Assembly: GCF_947387495.1 (NCBI RefSeq)
Contig: NZ_CANDNU010000015.1
Coordinates: 1-39,200 of the forward strand
Reading direction: 5' to 3'
Origin: Limosilactobacillus difficilis
GTDB lineage: Bacteria > Bacillota > Bacilli > Lactobacillales > Lactobacillaceae
Length of the DNA stretch: 39,200 nucleotides
In this document: positions 14,269-24,090 of the stretch, in pieces
Numbering within the stretch: the first letter of the stretch is position 1
Layout: every line of letters starts with the position of its first letter
Program-made: the position numbers and the translations under genes
Notes under the pieces: generated by a model
Database searches by the model: none
Seen by the model: the letters and a program-made list of their open reading frames with translations, nothing else
What the model was told of the DNA's origin: nothing

Positions 14269-15228
14269 ATGAATCTCGTCACAATGGTGTTAACAATTCT
14301 CAGTGCATTTTTGATCACCTATTTGATCATGCCATGGTTGATCAAGTATTTTCGGGCTCACAAGGAGGGCCAGCAGATCAGAAAGGAAGGACCAACTTGG
14401 CACGCTAAGAAAGCCGGAACCCCGACGATGGGGGGGATTCTCTTCATCTTCGCCGCATTGGTGACAATCCTGTGGGTCGGCGGGTGGCAGTCATTGCTGA
14501 ATAACACCACTTGGGCCCTGCTTTTTACGATGGTGGTCTACGGTCTTATTGGCATGTGGGACGACTCGATCAAAATTTTTGAGCACCAAAACGAAGGCTT
14601 TAAGCCCTGGCAAAAAGCGCTCTGCCAAGTTATTGCTGCTTGCGTCTTTACCGTTATTTATCAACACGAAGGCTTTCAAATGGGCTTTGGGACGACCCAG
14701 CTTGGCTGGATTTATGGCCTCTTCATCATTTTTTGGATGGTCGGTTTTTCCAATGCCGTCAACTTGACTGACGGTCTGGACGGTTTAGTTGATGGTTGTG
14801 CCATTATTTCCTTCATTGCCTATCTGATCATTGCCCTTGTCCAGCGACAATTGGAGGTTGCACTCTTTTGTTTAGCGATCATTGGTGGCCTTTTGGCCTT
14901 CTTCCGCTACAATCACAAACCCGCCCAGATCTTTATGGGTGATATGGGTTCCCTCTCACTGGGGGCTTCGCTGGCTGCTGTCGCTTTGCTTCTGCACCAC
15001 GAATGGTCGCTCTTATTCATCGGCATTATTTACGTGATCGAAACTGCCAGTGTGATGCTGCAAGTTTTGAGCTTTAAGACTACTGGAAAACGGATCTTCA
15101 AGATGACGCCGATTCATCACCACTTTGAGATGAGTGGTTGGAGTGAATGGCGTATCGATATTACGTTTTGGTTAGTCACGGCTGTTAGTTCAGCTTTGAC
15201 GGTGATTTTTATTTTGATGCGAAATTAG
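14269..15228 (+). CDS. mraY: Phospho-N-acetylmuramoyl-pentapeptide transferase
   Basis: MraY moves phospho-MurNAc-pentapeptide from UDP to undecaprenyl phosphate, making lipid I at the inner face of the membrane. The 319-residue product has about ten membrane helices. It carries the cytoplasmic KAGTPTMGGILF motif (about 50-60), the DDSIK segment with the metal-binding Asp pair, NAVNLTDGLDGL (about 164-175), FMGDMGSLSLG (about 224-234), and the HHHFE motif near the end. All catalytic positions are present. The ribosome binding site is AAAGGAG. It lies between ftsI and murD as usual. Confidence 0.97.
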   Translation: MNLVTMVLTILSAFLITYLIMPWLIKYFRAHKEGQQIRKEGPTWHAKKAGTPTMGGILFIFAALVTILWVGGWQSLLNNTTWALLFTMVVYGLIGMWDDSIKIFEHQNEGFKPWQKALCQVIAACVFTVIYQHEGFQMGFGTTQLGWIYGLFIIFWMVGFSNAVNLTDGLDGLVDGCAIISFIAYLIIALVQRQLEVALFCLAIIGGLLAFFRYNHKPAQIFMGDMGSLSLGASLAAVALLLHHEWSLLFIGIIYVIETASVMLQVLSFKTTGKRIFKMTPIHHHFEMSGWSEWRIDITFWLVTAVSSALTVIFILMRN

Positions 15229-15247
15229 ATTTAGCGGGTGATAGAGG

Positions 15248-16618
15248 ATGCAAAAAGTAACAAAATATCAAAACAAACAAGTATTAGTAATGGGCTTTGG
15301 GATTAGCGGCATCAACGCTGCTCATCTGTTGGTCAAGTTAGGGGCAAAGGTAACGGCCAATGATGCCAAGGACAATCCAAAGGTTAAGGCTGATCTACAA
15401 AGAGACGGAATTACGGTTATAACCGGCAGCAACCCTCTTTCGTTAGCCGACGACGGTTTTGATCTTGTGGTCAAGAACCCGGGAATTCCCTATGATCAGC
15501 CACTGGTGGCAAAGTTCGTTCAACAGGGAACGCCGATTATCACGGAAGCGGAGCTCGGCAGTGAAATCTTTGCTGGCCATCTGATCAGCGTCACTGGCAG
15601 TAACGGAAAGACGACCACCACAACTTTGATCCAGAAAATGATCGACCATTCGCCAAAGCGAGTTGCTAAATATGCTGGCAACATCGGGGTCAGTTTCAGC
15701 AAGGTTGCGGAAAAACTGGGACCAGACGATACCCTGGTGACTGAACTATCGAGCTTCCAACTGCTGGGAACGCCAACCTTACATCCTCATATCGCGGTGA
15801 TTACCAATATTTTCAGTAACCATCTTGATTACCACAAGACCCGAGAGAATTACATCAACGCTAAATTGAACATTACCCGCAACCAGACGAAGGATGATTA
15901 CCTGATTATCAATTGGGATCGCGAGGAATGGCAACGAATTGCGCGGCGCTCCTCGGCGACGATTGTTCCGTTCTCGCGGTTAGGAAAATCGCATGACGGT
16001 GCTTACGAAAAGGACGGGCTTATCTACTGGCGCGATGACGCGATCATGAAGGCTAGTGAGATTCGTCTGATCGGTCCGCAAAACGTCGAAAACGCTCTGG
16101 CGGCAATTGCAGCTGCTAAACTGAGCGGGGTGGCTGATGAAGATATCGTTGCCGTACTGAAGAATTTTGGCGGTGTTCGTCATCGTCTTCAGTTTGTCCT
16201 GGAAGATTCTGGGCGACTCTTCTACAACGACTCGAAATCGACTGACATCGAAGCGACCCAGGTTGCCTTGCGGGGGTTTGAGAAACCGGTGATTTTGCTA
16301 GCCGGTGGTTTGGATCGCGGTTACACCTTTGAACGTTTGGAAGACGACTTCAAAAAGCATGTCAAGGCGATCATCGTCTTTGGGCAAAGCAAGGATAAGA
16401 TGAAAGCTGCAGCCCAGGCGGCTGGCGTGCCGGTGATTAAAGAGAGTGAAAACTGCTTCACGGCGGTTCCTCTGGCTTGGCAGCTGAGCCAGCCCGGCGA
16501 CGTCATTCTGTTATCGCCAGCTAACGCGAGTTGGGATCAATTCCCGAACTTTGAAGTTCGCGGGGACAAGTTTATCGAAGCTGTTGAAAAGTTGACAGGA
16601 AAGAAGGAACAGGCATAA
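15248..16618 (+). CDS. murD: UDP-N-acetylmuramoylalanine--D-glutamate ligase
   Basis: MurD adds D-glutamate to UDP-MurNAc-L-Ala in the cytoplasm using ATP. The 456-residue product has the three Mur ligase domains. An N-terminal UDP-binding fold starts [10 protein letters not shown] (12-21). The ATPase domain carries P-loop GSNGKTTTT (117-125), and TELSSFQL and NHLDYH follow. A C-terminal domain begins around FYNDSKSTD and carries [11 protein letters not shown]. Length is normal. The ATG follows GATAGAGG. Its stop overlaps the murG start in TAATG. Confidence 0.97.
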   Translation: MQKVTKYQNKQVLVMGFGISGINAAHLLVKLGAKVTANDAKDNPKVKADLQRDGITVITGSNPLSLADDGFDLVVKNPGIPYDQPLVAKFVQQGTPIITEAELGSEIFAGHLISVTGSNGKTTTTTLIQKMIDHSPKRVAKYAGNIGVSFSKVAEKLGPDDTLVTELSSFQLLGTPTLHPHIAVITNIFSNHLDYHKTRENYINAKLNITRNQTKDDYLIINWDREEWQRIARRSSATIVPFSRLGKSHDGAYEKDGLIYWRDDAIMKASEIRLIGPQNVENALAAIAAAKLSGVADEDIVAVLKNFGGVRHRLQFVLEDSGRLFYNDSKSTDIEATQVALRGFEKPVILLAGGLDRGYTFERLEDDFKKHVKAIIVFGQSKDKMKAAAQAAGVPVIKESENCFTAVPLAWQLSQPGDVILLSPANASWDQFPNFEVRGDKFIEAVEKLTGKKEQA

Positions 16619-17721
16619 TGCGCTTAATGGTATCAGGTGGCGGTACTGGTGGTCACATTTATCCAGCACTGGCCCTCATCGAACGGCTGAAACAAGTAGA
16701 ACCAGATACAGAAGTTCTTTACGTCGGGACCACTCGAGGATTGGAGAACAAAATTGTGCCAGCAGCGGGTCTCAAATTGGTGACGATGCCGATGCAGGGC
16801 TTTCGCCGCAAACTTTCGTTCTACAATTTCAAGACGATCTATCTCTTTTTGAAAGCCGAGCACCACGCCCGCAAGTTAATTGCTGATTTTAAGCCGGACG
16901 TTGTTTTAGGGACCGGCGGCTACGTCAGTGGGGCTGTCCTTTATGCAGCGGCTAAAATGGGCGTGCCGACTGTCATCCATGAACAAAACAGTGTTGTTGG
17001 CGTGACTAACAAGTTCCTTAGTCGCTATGTTGACGAAATTGCGATCGCTTTTGAAGCGGCTCGCAGCCAATTCCCGGAGGATAAAGTGACGATGACGGGG
17101 AATCCGCGGGCTCAACAGGTCGCGGCTAACCGCGCAAGCACTTTCAAGTGGAGTTCGATGGGCTTGCGTGATGATAAGCCGACAATGATGATCTTCGGCG
17201 GCTCTCAGGGGGCCCCAAAGATCAACAAGAGTGTCGTGCAGGCGATTCCGTTTTTCACCAAGCGCAGTTACCAAGTCGTTTTTGCGACCGGGCGGAAGCG
17301 TTATGACGACGTCCGTAAGCAGCTAAAAGGCGTCACGATTGGTGATAATGTCAAAGTGGTGCCTTATATTGAGGATATGCCGGCTAAGATGCCGAAAGTA
17401 GCGGTATTAGTTTCCCGTGCCGGGGCGACAACTATCGCCGAAGTGACGGCCCTGGGAGTTCCGACGATCATGATTCCGAGTCCTTATGTTACCGCGAACC
17501 ACCAGGTCAAAAATGCTCAAGCATTGGTTAAGCAACACGCCGCGGTAATGATTACGGAAGATCAACTGGATGGGCGCTCCCTGTTAGTCCAAGCCGATCG
17601 TTTAATGGGTGATGCGGATCTGCGTCAGGAGATGGCCGCGGCTAGCCGGAAGATTGGCAAACCCGACGCGGCTGATCGGTTAATTAAAGTGTTGAAAAAA
17701 GCAGAAAAAGACCACGAATAA
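16618..17721 (+). CDS. murG: Lipid I N-acetylglucosaminyltransferase MurG
   Basis: MurG transfers GlcNAc from UDP-GlcNAc to lipid I, giving lipid II at the inner membrane face. The 367-residue product is a GT-B glycosyltransferase with the N-terminal G-loop [11 protein letters not shown] (6-16), the second G-loop [10 protein letters not shown] (about 97-106), HEQNSVVG, and the C-terminal donor-binding part with FGGSQGA (about 197-203) and [10 protein letters not shown]. The start is immediate after murD with translational coupling (TAATG). Confidence 0.97.
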   Translation: MRLMVSGGGTGGHIYPALALIERLKQVEPDTEVLYVGTTRGLENKIVPAAGLKLVTMPMQGFRRKLSFYNFKTIYLFLKAEHHARKLIADFKPDVVLGTGGYVSGAVLYAAAKMGVPTVIHEQNSVVGVTNKFLSRYVDEIAIAFEAARSQFPEDKVTMTGNPRAQQVAANRASTFKWSSMGLRDDKPTMMIFGGSQGAPKINKSVVQAIPFFTKRSYQVVFATGRKRYDDVRKQLKGVTIGDNVKVVPYIEDMPAKMPKVAVLVSRAGATTIAEVTALGVPTIMIPSPYVTANHQVKNAQALVKQHAAVMITEDQLDGRSLLVQADRLMGDADLRQEMAAASRKIGKPDAADRLIKVLKKAEKDHE

Positions 17722-17751
17722 AGCGAAGAAACGCCGGAGGAGGGATTGGTC

Positions 17752-18600
17752 GTGAGTCGCAAGGACAGTAACAACGATAATTCTCGCTATACCCGGCGTT
17801 TAAGCACGATTGAGCAGCGCAATAAGCAGTTGCGTCAGCATGAAGCTGAACATTCAGCTCGGCATATTGGGGAGAATATGCAGGGAATTAAGGCGGTCCG
17901 GGGAGCGGCTAATCGTCACCGTGTCTTGTCACTTGTGATTCCCTTTTTAGTAGTGTTACTCGTTGCGCTTTACGTTGTTTCACCGCTCAGCAAGGTGGAA
18001 AATGTCCAAATCAAGGGTAACCAAGAAGTGAAGAATTCTGCCATCCAAGAAGCGACTGGAGTTCATAAGGGGCGCTACATTTGGGGCCTGGTCGATCATG
18101 CTAATAAGATCCAGACCCAGGCCCAAAAACGCAACCATCAGATTAAGTCGGTTCGGATTAGGGCGACGGGTCCCCGTTCTGTTGTGGTAACCATAAAAGA
18201 GAACAGCATTATCGGCCTGGTCACCATTAATGATCAGCAGCATTACCTTCTTTCTAATGGCAATCAAGCCCCGATTCATGGTCAGGCTTCTAACTACGTA
18301 ACCTACGCCAATTTTGGCGGACATGCGGGCTGTCTGCGGAAGACTGCCTGTCAGATCGGTGATCTACCACGAAGTATCCGGGAAGGAATTTCGGAAGTGC
18401 AGTTGGCGCCGACCAAATCATCACCCGAACGGGTCAAGCTCTATATGAACGATGGCAACCTAGTTATCGCAAATATTCCGACCTTAAGCAAAAAGATGCG
18501 CTACTATCCGTCAATTGTTTCGACGATGAATGGCAACGGGGTAGTCAATTTGCAGGTGGGTGCTTACTCTTACCCGTACGGAAATAATAAGAACAAATAA
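17752..18600 (+). CDS. divIB: Cell division protein DivIB (FtsQ)
   Basis: DivIB is a bitopic protein of the DivIB-DivIC-FtsL complex that controls septal wall synthesis. The 282-residue product has a charged cytoplasmic N-terminus, one membrane helix (about 62-83, VLSLVIPFLVVLLVALYVVS), a POTRA domain opening with VENVQIKGNQEVKNSAIQEATG, and a beta domain. I choose GTG 17752, which lies 7-8 nt after GGAGGG. TTG 17746 two codons earlier is possible. It lies between murG and ftsA, as in other Bacilli. It is the last gene before an internal promoter. Confidence 0.92.
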   Translation: MSRKDSNNDNSRYTRRLSTIEQRNKQLRQHEAEHSARHIGENMQGIKAVRGAANRHRVLSLVIPFLVVLLVALYVVSPLSKVENVQIKGNQEVKNSAIQEATGVHKGRYIWGLVDHANKIQTQAQKRNHQIKSVRIRATGPRSVVVTIKENSIIGLVTINDQQHYLLSNGNQAPIHGQASNYVTYANFGGHAGCLRKTACQIGDLPRSIREGISEVQLAPTKSSPERVKLYMNDGNLVIANIPTLSKKMRYYPSIVSTMNGNGVVNLQVGAYSYPYGNNKNK

Positions 18601-18604
18601 AGTT

Positions 18605-18677
18605 TGATAATGAATTGGTAATTATGGCTGGCAAAAGCAATAAATTATCATTTCACAAAGTTGATATGTGTTAAAAT
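18605..18677 (+). promoter_or_regulatory. ftsAZ promoter region
   Basis: An extended -10 box, TG-T-TAAAAT (18669-18677), lies 62 bp before the ftsA ATG, without a convincing -35. An inverted repeat, TGATAAT (18605-18611) and ATTATCA (18644-18650), lies upstream. A small hairpin, TAGTGC...GCGCTA (18697-18713), lies in the leader. This 139-bp AT-rich gap is the only sizeable space inside the dcw cluster, which suggests that ftsA-ftsZ can be boosted separately from the wall genes. Confidence 0.5.
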
Positions 18678-18739
18678 CTATGTATGTATATTTATAGTGC
18701 GAAATGCGCTATTAAAAATGTTTTTAGGAGGGTTCCGGG

Positions 18740-20107
18740 ATGGACAATTCAAAAGTCTACGTCGGGTTAGATATTGGGACCACCTCAATCAAGACCGTTA
18801 TTTGTGAAAACGTCAAGGGACAATTAAAGGTTGTCGGGGTCGGGGTTAAACCGTCAAATGGGCTTAACCACGGAGTCATCGTAGACATCGATAAGACTGC
18901 ACAGGCAATTTCAGCTGCCGTCGCTGTTGCCTCCCAACAATCTGGGGTGAACGTGACCGATTTAGTGGTTGGCCTACCAGCTAATTATTTGCAGACAAAA
19001 AATGTGCATGGCATGATTACCATTGCTTCACAGGGCCAGTCACACGAAATCATTAACGAAGATGTTGTTGATGTAGCCCGGGCAACACTTGCCCAAAACG
19101 TTCCGGCTGAACGTGAAGTGATCGACCTTGTTCCCCAGGAATTTACGGTTGATGGTTTTAACGGTATCAAAGATCCTCGCGGAATGGTTGGGGTTCGGTT
19201 AGAGATGCAAGCACTGTTATACAGTGGCCCGACGACAATTGTCCATAACACGAAAAAGGCTGTCGAAAAAGCGGGCTTTAAGATCCGCGACATGGTGGTC
19301 AGCCCGATCGCAACCGGCTTTAACCTCCTGAGTGATGGAGAACAAGACTTCGGAACCCTTGTTATTGACATGGGTGGTGGCCAAACGACGGCCAGTATCA
19401 TCCATGATCACCAACTGAAGTACACATATGTTGATCCGGAAGGTGGTTATTACATCACTAAGGACATTTCGACGGTTCTCAATACTTCACTAAAAAATGC
19501 GGAGAAGTTAAAAAAGGACCATGGTTATGCGGATAGTCGGTTGGCCCATGAAGACGTTGAGATCGAAGTGGCTAAAGTCGGCCAATCCGAACCAGGAACT
19601 TGCAGCGAAAAATACTTGGCTGAAATCATCGAAGCACGGGTACGACAGATCTTTAAACGAATTAGTGATCGTTTGGAAGCTATCCACGCTCCCAATTTGC
19701 CGGGTGGTGTGATCCTGATCGGCGGCGTGTCCTCACTACCTGGTGTTAAAGAATTAGCTAGGGATTACTTTGCGGGTACCGTTAAGCAGTTTGTACCACA
19801 ACAAATGGGAGTTCGCCACGCTGGTTACGACGTTGTTTTGTCACTGGCAATGTACGAAAGCCGGCTAAACGATGTGGAACGTCTGATTAAGCAGATTGTT
19901 CGCGATGACGACGCAATGGTTAGTCGGCCGCGAGCACGGAAATCAGCAGCCAAAGCAGCAAACCAAAATCAGTTTGTCCGGCAACCAGAAAAGCCAAGCC
20001 GGCAACCAGCTCCGCGTGCTGACCACGTTGAAAAAAAGCGGCAGCGCAATGAAACACCCAGGAAGAGTGGCGGCATCCGCGGATTCTTTAGCAATTTCTT
20101 TGATTAA
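18740..20107 (+). CDS. ftsA: Cell division protein FtsA
   Basis: FtsA is an actin-like ATPase that tethers FtsZ to the membrane and recruits late division proteins. The 455-residue product has the phosphate-1 motif GLDIGTTSIKTVI (9-21), the SHS2/1C domain, the phosphate-2 motif VIDMGGGQTTASI (about 208-220) and the adenosine motif GGVILIGGVSSLPG (about 318-331). The C-terminal tail from about 390 is long and basic and ends in an amphipathic membrane-targeting helix, GGIRGFFSNFF. The ribosome binding site is AGGAGGG. ftsZ follows 18 bp later. Confidence 0.97.
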   Translation: MDNSKVYVGLDIGTTSIKTVICENVKGQLKVVGVGVKPSNGLNHGVIVDIDKTAQAISAAVAVASQQSGVNVTDLVVGLPANYLQTKNVHGMITIASQGQSHEIINEDVVDVARATLAQNVPAEREVIDLVPQEFTVDGFNGIKDPRGMVGVRLEMQALLYSGPTTIVHNTKKAVEKAGFKIRDMVVSPIATGFNLLSDGEQDFGTLVIDMGGGQTTASIIHDHQLKYTYVDPEGGYYITKDISTVLNTSLKNAEKLKKDHGYADSRLAHEDVEIEVAKVGQSEPGTCSEKYLAEIIEARVRQIFKRISDRLEAIHAPNLPGGVILIGGVSSLPGVKELARDYFAGTVKQFVPQQMGVRHAGYDVVLSLAMYESRLNDVERLIKQIVRDDDAMVSRPRARKSAAKAANQNQFVRQPEKPSRQPAPRADHVEKKRQRNETPRKSGGIRGFFSNFFD

Positions 20108-20125
20108 TTTCTGGAGGGTAAGTCA

Positions 20126-21424
20126 ATGAACAATGAATTGAAACATTTGAATAATGAAAACGAGGGCGCTAAGATCAAAGTTATTGGGGTCGGCGGCGGT
20201 GGCGGCAATGCTGTCAACCGGATGATCACTGAAAAGGTCAGCGGCGTTGATTTCATCGTTGCTAATACCGACCTCCAGGCCCTTGATGCTTCGCAGGCCC
20301 AAACCAAGATTCAATTGGGACCAAAATTGACCAAGGGACTCGGGGCAGGTTCGAATCCCGAAGTTGGCGACAAGGCCGCTGAGGAATCCGAAAGTGAAAT
20401 CACGAAAATTCTTGAGGGTGCAGATATGGTCTTCGTTACTGCCGGCATGGGTGGTGGTACCGGGACTGGTGCAGCCCCGGTGATCGCTAAAATTGCTAAG
20501 GATTCGGGAGCCCTGACGGTTGGGGTTGTGACCCGCCCGTTCAGTTTTGAAGGCCGTCGGCGCGAACAGCTGGCCTCGGAAGGCTTAGCCAAATTAAAGA
20601 AGAATGTCGACACTTTGATCGTTGTGGCCAATAACCGCTTGCTGGAAATGATCGACAAGAAGACACCGATGATGGACGCTTTTAAGGAAGCCGACAACGT
20701 ATTGCGTCAAGGGGTCGAAGGGATTTCTGATCTGATTACCAATCCTGGGTACATCAATCTGGACTTTGCCGACATTCGTCACACGATGGCAAACCAGGGC
20801 TCTGCTCTGATGGGAATTGGCTCTTCTACCGGCGAAAACCGGGCTGCGGAAGCTACCAAGAAGGCCATTTCTTCCCCATTGCTTGAAGTTTCCATCGACG
20901 GGGCTGAACACGTGCTGATGAACATCACTGGTGGAAAGAATCTCTCCATGTACGAAGCTCAGGAAGCTTCGACGGTTATTCAGCAAGCTGCTAACACCGA
21001 TGTTGACATTACGTTCGGGATGGCGATGAACGAAAATCTGGGCGATGAAGTGCGGGTCACTGTGATCGCAACCGGTATTGACAAGTCCAAACAGCAGCAG
21101 AAGGCAGCCCAGGACAGCGGCGCCAATAATCACCGGGTGGTAGCAAGTTCTGAGCAAGCATCAGTAGCTGATAAGCAAAACGTTGCCCCGGAAGACCAAA
21201 CAAGGGTTAACCAAAACCAGACGCAAATCCACAAGGATCCATTTGATGGCTGGAATGAGCCGTCATTAGCTAATAACAATGAGCGCGGTAATGCGGACAA
21301 TGAATTCAAGCATGTCGAAAAACCGGAATTTAACGTCTTTGGCAGTGACGACGGCAACGATGATGATGGCGATGGCGACAACTTGTCACAGCCGCCGTTC
21401 TTCAAGAACCGGAATCGTCACTAA
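20126..21424 (+). CDS. ftsZ: Cell division protein FtsZ
   Basis: FtsZ is the tubulin-like GTPase that forms the division ring. The 432-residue product has the N-terminal nucleotide fold [17 protein letters not shown] (17-33) and the tubulin signature [13 protein letters not shown] (about 110-122). The T7 catalytic loop NLDFADIR (about 211-218) follows. From about 318 there is an unstructured Gln/Asn/Asp-rich linker. The C-terminal peptide, near [11 protein letters not shown], binds FtsA and SepF. The linker contains an acidic run of Asp and Gly just before that peptide. The ribosome binding site is GGAGG. Confidence 0.98.
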   Translation: MNNELKHLNNENEGAKIKVIGVGGGGGNAVNRMITEKVSGVDFIVANTDLQALDASQAQTKIQLGPKLTKGLGAGSNPEVGDKAAEESESEITKILEGADMVFVTAGMGGGTGTGAAPVIAKIAKDSGALTVGVVTRPFSFEGRRREQLASEGLAKLKKNVDTLIVVANNRLLEMIDKKTPMMDAFKEADNVLRQGVEGISDLITNPGYINLDFADIRHTMANQGSALMGIGSSTGENRAAEATKKAISSPLLEVSIDGAEHVLMNITGGKNLSMYEAQEASTVIQQAANTDVDITFGMAMNENLGDEVRVTVIATGIDKSKQQQKAAQDSGANNHRVVASSEQASVADKQNVAPEDQTRVNQNQTQIHKDPFDGWNEPSLANNNERGNADNEFKHVEKPEFNVFGSDDGNDDDGDGDNLSQPPFFKNRNRH

Positions 21425-21488
21425 GTAATTCAACAATGGGGCGATCATTTTGACCAGCCCCTTCTTGCGTTTAAGGAGGAGATAGTAG

Positions 21489-21899
21489 ATGGCAAATTTT
21501 TTGCGTAACTTCTTTGGCGACCCTGACGAAGAATATGACAACGTGGAAAACAATCAGGAAGCCGTCGTTAATAATTCGAACGGGAAAGTAGTGGCAATGC
21601 ATGGCCCACACGCGGTGAAGGAAAACAGCAAGATCGCGCTCTACCAGCCACGGCTTTACTCTGATGTTCAAGAGATTGCGGACGAATTGCTGGCTAATCG
21701 TGCTGTCATTATCAACTTCACGCAGATGGACAGCGGAGAAGCCAAACGTCTGATTGACTTTTTAAACGGGACTGTTTATGCCATCGACGGCAACATTAAG
21801 CGGGTCGGAGAGCAGATTTTCCTGTGTACCCCGCGCAACTTTGACGTCGAAGGTGAACTTTCGACACAAGCTTCAACAGACCAGGCTAGCAACCTTTAA
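21489..21899 (+). CDS. sepF: Cell division protein SepF
   Basis: SepF is an FtsZ-bundling membrane anchor that forms rings at the septum. The 136-residue product has an N-terminal amphipathic helix (ANFLRNFFG, 2-10), an acidic linker, and a compact SepF domain from about 40. The domain contains ALYQPRLYSDVQEIAD and the conserved DSGEAKRLIDFLNGTVYAIDG segment. The gene lies directly after ftsZ. A PLP-homeostasis gene (ylmE/yggS) often found between them in Bacillus is absent here. The ribosome binding site is AAGGAGG. Confidence 0.95.
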   Translation: MANFLRNFFGDPDEEYDNVENNQEAVVNNSNGKVVAMHGPHAVKENSKIALYQPRLYSDVQEIADELLANRAVIINFTQMDSGEAKRLIDFLNGTVYAIDGNIKRVGEQIFLCTPRNFDVEGELSTQASTDQASNL

Positions 21900-21923
21900 C
21901 GATTTGGAAACGGAAGTGATTAA

Positions 21924-22193
21924 TTGATCGCCTTTATTGTTCGAACGTTGGATGAGCTAATCAACCTCTACATTTGGCTGATTATCATTTGGTGTCTTTT
22001 GTCTTGGTTCCCAGGAGCTCGGCAAAGTCGCCTCGGCGATTTACTGGAGCGCATTGTCCGGCCTTATATGGAATTCTTTAACTTTATCCCGGCGATCGGC
22101 GGTGTCAGTTTTTCACCCGTCGTTGCCATCGGGGTTTTGTATTTGGTTCAGTATGGAATCCGAGCGTTGGGAATGCTGCTAACGAACATATAA
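21924..22193 (+). CDS. YggT-family membrane protein (YlmG)
   Basis: An 89-residue integral membrane protein with two membrane helices (about 13-29 and 63-85). The conserved signature is WCLLSWFPGARQSRLGDLLERIVRPYM, with the WxxxSW and PY motifs seen throughout YggT/YlmG. It lies between sepF and ylmH, its standard position. YlmG proteins are linked to nucleoid and septum organisation, but the mechanism is unknown. The start is TTG 21924 with GGAAGTGA upstream. There is no better in-frame start. Confidence 0.88.
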   Translation: MIAFIVRTLDELINLYIWLIIIWCLLSWFPGARQSRLGDLLERIVRPYMEFFNFIPAIGGVSFSPVVAIGVLYLVQYGIRALGMLLTNI

Positions 22194-22209
22194 ATTGGGG
22201 AGGGTAACG

Positions 22210-22995
22210 ATGGCTGATTCAAATATTAAACAACATTTTCGGCCTGACGAAGCCCCCTTTATTGACCAGGTCGATGACTGGCTGGCAACATGTCAAAATG
22301 AATACCGACCAGTTTTAACCGAGTTTCTTAATCCGCGGCAGCGTTACATCGCGAAAACGATGGCGAATCGCGTCGATGAAGTGCGAGTCCAGGAGAATGG
22401 CGGCTGGTCAGGGGCCGAAATGCAACGGATGCTCTTTTTCCCGACTTATTATCAGCCGGCAGAGAGTGATTTTGAGCTGCAGTTGATTAACGTCGATTAT
22501 CCGTTGAAATTTAGCGAGCTGCACCACCGGCAGATTTTAGGAACCCTGTTGAGCAAAGGATTGAAGCGCAACGCTTTCGGTGACATTTTGCACGATGGTG
22601 ATGTCTGGCAGGTTGTTTTAAGCAAGCAGATGGCAGAGTACGTGCGCCAGCAGGTCCAAAAGATTGGTAAAATCAACGTCAAAATGAAATTAGCGGACTT
22701 GGACGAGATTGTCCGGCCGGTTACTGACTGGGAAGATGTTGCGACGACGGTTACTTCCTTGCGGCTTGACAGTGTCGTGGCAGCGGGCTTCCATTATTCC
22801 CGCAACCGGGCCAAGACAATTATTGAGCACGGCTTGGTCCGGGTGAACTGGGAGACGATTGATCGTCCTGATTACCTCCTGTCGGTTCACGACTTGATGT
22901 CTGTCCGTCATGCCGGGCGGCTTTATTTGAAAGAGGATCACGGAAACACAAGGAAGGGGAAAGAGCGTGTAGCATTAGCGGTGGTGCACGCTTAG
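22210..22995 (+). CDS. S4-domain RNA-binding protein YlmH
   Basis: A 261-residue protein of the YlmH family. It has an N-terminal substrate-like domain with PRQRYIAKTMAN and FFPTYY (about 38-90) and a C-terminal S4 RNA-binding domain (about 185-255) with SRNRAKTIIEHGLVRVNW. YlmH binds ribosomes and has been implicated in rescuing obstructed large subunits in Bacillus, and in septum-site function by location. I place the start at ATG 22210, 5 nt after GGGGAGGG. The TTG at 22195 overlaps that ribosome binding site. It lies between the yggT gene and divIVA, as in other Firmicutes. Confidence 0.9.
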   Translation: MADSNIKQHFRPDEAPFIDQVDDWLATCQNEYRPVLTEFLNPRQRYIAKTMANRVDEVRVQENGGWSGAEMQRMLFFPTYYQPAESDFELQLINVDYPLKFSELHHRQILGTLLSKGLKRNAFGDILHDGDVWQVVLSKQMAEYVRQQVQKIGKINVKMKLADLDEIVRPVTDWEDVATTVTSLRLDSVVAAGFHYSRNRAKTIIEHGLVRVNWETIDRPDYLLSVHDLMSVRHAGRLYLKEDHGNTRKGKERVALAVVHA

Positions 22996-23016
22996 ATTTA
23001 AGCTGGAGGATAGATT

Positions 23017-23802
23017 ATGACTATTTCGGTAGACGACATTAAAAATAAGCAGTTTAATAATAAGCTGCGGGGCTACAACCCCGAAGAAGTTGACAAGTTC
23101 TTGGAAGAAGTTGCCGCAACCATCACGGATTTGACAAATCAAAATCGGGAACTGACGGATGAGAACAAGGCCAGCCAGCAGCAGTTAAAGTATTTTACTG
23201 AACTGAAGGATTCACTCAACAAATCAATCTTGGTGGCTCAAGAAGCAGCTGACAAGGTTAAAAATAATGCCAAGCGTGAAGCAGAGATTACCGTACGGGA
23301 GGCGCAGAAGCAAGCAACGGACATTGTTTCTGAAGCCAACGATAAAGCCAACCAGGTTGTCGAAGCGAGTGCCAACGATACTCGCAAGCTGACTACAGAA
23401 ACCAACGATCTGAAGAAACAGACCCGGATTTTCCGGCAACGGCTGCAAGTGATGTTGGAATCACAACTGGAAGTGGTGAAGAGTGACGAGTGGGACTCGC
23501 TGCTGGCCAATGATGACCTCAGTAAATACGATGAAATTCAGAAGATTCTCGGCAGTCGGGTTGACAAAGATTCAGCTCAGAGTGTAGAATCATCAACACC
23601 AAGTCAGATGAATCCTACTTCCGCGACTGAGGAAGATTCGGCAGATTCTGCTCAAGATGATGCCCCGGTTATCCCTGATTTGACATCTGCAGCAAGTGAT
23701 CAATCTGCAGATGATCAGACCGCCGCTGACGACAGTACCGCTTCAAACAGCGATGCTAACCAGACCGTTGTGATTTTCCCGGACGATGATGATAAGGACT
23801 AG
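23017..23802 (+). CDS. divIVA: Cell division/polarity protein DivIVA
   Basis: DivIVA recognises negatively curved membrane at septa and poles. The 261-residue product has the conserved N-terminal lipid-binding domain (ISVDDIKNKQFNNKLRGYNPEEVDKFLEEV split over 3-32) followed by a long parallel coiled coil (about 35-160). The C-terminal tail from about 185 is extremely acidic and rich in Ser, Ala and Asp. The tail is longer than that of Bacillus DivIVA. It is the last gene of the cluster. The ribosome binding site is GGAGGA. Confidence 0.95.
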   Translation: MTISVDDIKNKQFNNKLRGYNPEEVDKFLEEVAATITDLTNQNRELTDENKASQQQLKYFTELKDSLNKSILVAQEAADKVKNNAKREAEITVREAQKQATDIVSEANDKANQVVEASANDTRKLTTETNDLKKQTRIFRQRLQVMLESQLEVVKSDEWDSLLANDDLSKYDEIQKILGSRVDKDSAQSVESSTPSQMNPTSATEEDSADSAQDDAPVIPDLTSAASDQSADDQTAADDSTASNSDANQTVVIFPDDDDKD

Positions 23803-23832
23803 TTTGGCTAAAATATTCTAGCTTAAAATGAT

Positions 23833-24054
23833 GAGGAGAACAGCGGGTGACTGTCCACTGCCCACAAGCGAGCTAAAGATTGGTGAAAGTTTAGCATCGC
23901 AGCCAGTTGCCAGATCATCTCCGAATGTGTGGCCGATTCAATGAGGTCGTGCCGGTTCATTACCGTTAATCAATGACCAAGGGAGGATCTCTGATCCTCT
24001 AAATTTGGGTGGTACCACGAAAAAGCTTCGTCCCTGTGCGGACGGGGCTTTTTA
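23833..24054 (+). promoter_or_regulatory. Isoleucine T-box riboswitch of ileS
   Basis: The stem I base pairs GGAGA (23835-23839) with TCTCC (23918-23922). Directly inside it, the specifier loop carries ATC (23914-23916) followed by the usual purine, giving an isoleucine codon that suits the downstream ileS. The conserved T-box TGGGTGGTACCACG lies at 24006-24019. It is followed by a GC-rich terminator at 24022-24054 (arms around GCTTCGTCC and GGACGGGGC, then T's). Uncharged tRNA-Ile should stabilise the antiterminator and allow ileS transcription. Confidence 0.92.
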
Positions 24055-24090
24055 TTTTAAGCAGGAAAAGTTGATAGAAAGGGTGATTTG

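Noticed and set aside
20594-21157. 187-codon leftward frame inside ftsZ
   Set aside because: It lies wholly within a strongly conserved gene on the other strand. Its composition follows from ftsZ codon use.
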